From the NCBI GenBank assembly GCA_964247055.1, contig OZ176050.1:11470001-11534000 (forward strand): a DNA stretch of 64,000 nucleotides, given 5' to 3'. The notes beneath the pieces were generated by a model. The model did no database searches. It was not told the origin of the DNA and was given only the letters and a program-made list of their open reading frames with translations. The stretch is from Paragordius varius (Eukaryota; Nematomorpha). Of the stretch, positions 62,089 to 64,000 are shown piece by piece. Position 1 is the first letter of the stretch; each line of letters begins with the position of its first letter. Position numbers and translations under genes: made by a program.

Positions 62089-63993
62089 CTTGAAAAGTCA
62101 TAAAATAAAAATAATATAAAGTTGTAAACTTTTAAACATTAGTTTGTTAAATTTTAAAATGCTACTCTACAAACGGAAGAGTAATAAAATTTCAAGTTCA
62201 TGATTGCTGCTAATATATATAAAAAATTCAAAGAAATTTTGATTTTATGTTAGTTGCATAATAAAAAAGCAATTAACAGTTATCAAAGTAAATTAAGTGT
62301 TAATATCTAGCCTTTAAAATTTATATCTATAGAAGTTATTTTGTAAGGCCAATGTCAGAAATTAATTTTTACGACTAGAACAATGGGTTAATTTTAAGGA
62401 CATTCCTTGATTATACTTCTAAAACAGACATTTTTTCAAGACAAATAGTATCATATAACCTTATATAAATCCAATTAATTAATTAGATAAGAGATATTAA
62501 TTAGTAAATTAATTAATGGGAGATTTTGAAACAAATTTAATTACCTAGAAAAGATATCTATTGAACATTAAAAAATCTTCAGAACAGAGCACAGATAAAA
62601 AATTTTGCCCCATAAAATGTTAAAAAAAAATTATAAAGACACCTTAACCTGAAATCTTAATTCTTCAATAGTTTTAATTGATTTTCAGTAAAGAGCGTAA
62701 TTAATGGATTTCTAACTGTCATCACAAAATTAGCGCAATTATGATTAAAAGCTATTGGAAATAATTATTTTGTAATTTATATCTCCAAAAATAATTCATG
62801 TTTTACCCAAAAACGGATAAAAAATAAAAAAAAATGCGGTATATTTATCCTCACTTCTTTGTTGTTCTTTCTCCCAATGTTAACATTCCATAAGGAATAT
62901 GGCAAAAGATTAAAGTTCATGTAATCCAAATTTATATTAACAATAATTATTGAAAACAATTAGATACATTTGTAATTCATATAAAAACGCTCCCAAAAGC
63001 ACACAACAAAGATAATTAACTGTGAAAATTAAACAACATTATATATTTAATATAATTTCTAAAAAATGAACCCAATATGGTAAAATTAAGTAACTGAAAA
63101 AAAAGCATAATTTGTTGGAAAACCCTTAATATTTATACCATTACTAAATAAAAAAAATTGTAAAGGAAAGGGGGGTTTTAGTGCTTTTATCGTATTAAAT
63201 GATGTCTTAATAACATATAATAGTATAAGAGTAATGGGTAGTTGGTTGTCTGATGACAAAAATTATTTCACTTTAGGCGATAATTTGGTGTCAAAATTTC
63301 TCTCAAATTAATTAAATATATATATATATTTTTATATCTATCTACTTATGTAAGGCAATAAATATTTTGTAACATAGTTTATCTTATGTAATTATATAAT
63401 TACGACAAAAATGGTTAACGTTCAATAGTATAAAAAAATAAAAAAATTGTTAAAAAATAAAAATCATTATTAAGTAAAAATTTTTTAATCATTAAACATA
63501 CTGTATAAAAATTTCAATGCCAACCAATTCAGCAGATATTTTTTTCATGAACAAGAGGAGGTTAACAATAAAATAAACCATAAATATTTGTGAGAAAGAT
63601 CGTAAAATAAATTTTTAACATTAGTATTTATAATTTAAAGGGGTTATATACAAGCCTCTAAATTTGTCAAAAATAGTTTTTTACCTTAAACTAGTTGTTA
63701 AGCTCTTTTTTTAGTCATGTAGTAATAAAAAAAGTGCCCATAAAACTGTTTAAAAAGTAAAGGGAAGGGCACAAAAAATATTGTTTGGATAACTTAGTTA
63801 AAATATACCTCCTCTACCAAAAATATATGTTGAGGGATGTAATGTAGTAGAATAAAATATTTGGAAGAATAAAACTAATGAGATATATTAAGAGATATGG
63901 AATGATGGTAATTAATATATTTCAAGTTTTTCAACAAAATATTGGATTGAAAATAGCTAGAATACTCTAAAGGGACATGAAATGATAAATAAC
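62089..63993 (-). other. Utx: intron, 1.9 kb, no exon recognised inside
   Basis: AT-rich sequence upstream of exon a. Upstream UTX blocks (for example 'FLYGLGLVYFHYNAFQW') were not found here on either strand. It is interpreted as one intron of the gene. Confidence 0.6.
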
Positions 63994-64000
63994 CTTTGCC
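63994..64000 (-). CDS. Utx: possible 3' end of the preceding Utx exon
   Basis: The last bases of the window, read on the minus strand, are GGCAAAG followed by GTTATT, a good donor. Joined to exon a this would read ...Q-R-A-T-N-A-F, like UTX '...Q-W-A-I-K-A-F', in the right phase. With only seven bases visible, this is tentative. Confidence 0.35.

Noticed and set aside
62777-62959. 60-codon minus-strand frame that might be another Utx exon
   Set aside because: No similarity to the UTX N-terminal region and no convincing splice sites in phase with exon a.
46991-64000. tRNA or other structured RNA genes
   Set aside because: No stretch with tRNA-like A and B boxes or a plausible cloverleaf was recognised by eye; a covariance-model search would settle this.

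Overview
The window is eukaryotic and almost certainly from an AT-rich invertebrate animal. It carries a multi-exon KDM6A/UTX-type histone demethylase gene with about 25 short exons, two non-LTR retrotransposons of animal type, and a satellite array filling 60 percent of the sequence. No bacterial or organellar feature is present. The species cannot be named from the sequence.

Layout. (1) Bases 1-38955 are one head-to-tail satellite with a monomer of about 62 bp, each built around the 16-bp core ATACCCGTATGAGTAT. The array has blocks: a two-monomer (A+B, about 124 bp) block at 1-9250, a diverged 1-kb block, a second A+B block at 10255-24150 that is a collinear but expanded copy of the first, a block of one main monomer type with local higher-order repeats at 24150-38640, and a decayed edge. 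(2) Bases 38956-43182 hold a broken R2-like LINE on the minus strand (three zinc fingers, reverse transcriptase, restriction-like endonuclease), inserted in the satellite edge. Decayed satellite resumes on its far side to about 43790. (3) Bases 43791-46990 hold a second broken minus-strand LINE of RTE type (APE endonuclease plus reverse transcriptase). (4) Bases 46991-48697 are intergenic. (5) From 48698 to the right end lies the minus-strand Utx gene: TPR repeats at 62.1-59.5 kb, a long low-complexity middle, the JmjC domain at 53.4-50.4 kb, the zinc-binding domain at 50.0-49.5 kb, and an unusual tail ending at 48698. The first exons lie beyond base 64000.

The Utx model was read exon by exon. 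All 25 exons join in one frame with GT/AG introns and give about 1636 residues in the window. The Fe(II) ligands, the 2-oxoglutarate contacts and the four zinc cysteines are all present, so the gene looks functional. Its introns carry two related TA-flanked foldback MITEs, a decayed tandem duplication of an exon edge, and a TA microsatellite abutting a splice acceptor.

Most notable observations: an inversion of about 51 bp in the R2-like LINE that turns its catalytic YADD box onto the opposite strand; insertion of that LINE in the 62-bp satellite; and the two-copy super-repeat, which shares rare monomer variants in the same order while the offset between copies grows from 10.3 to 14.9 kb. I found no new defence system or operon-like system.
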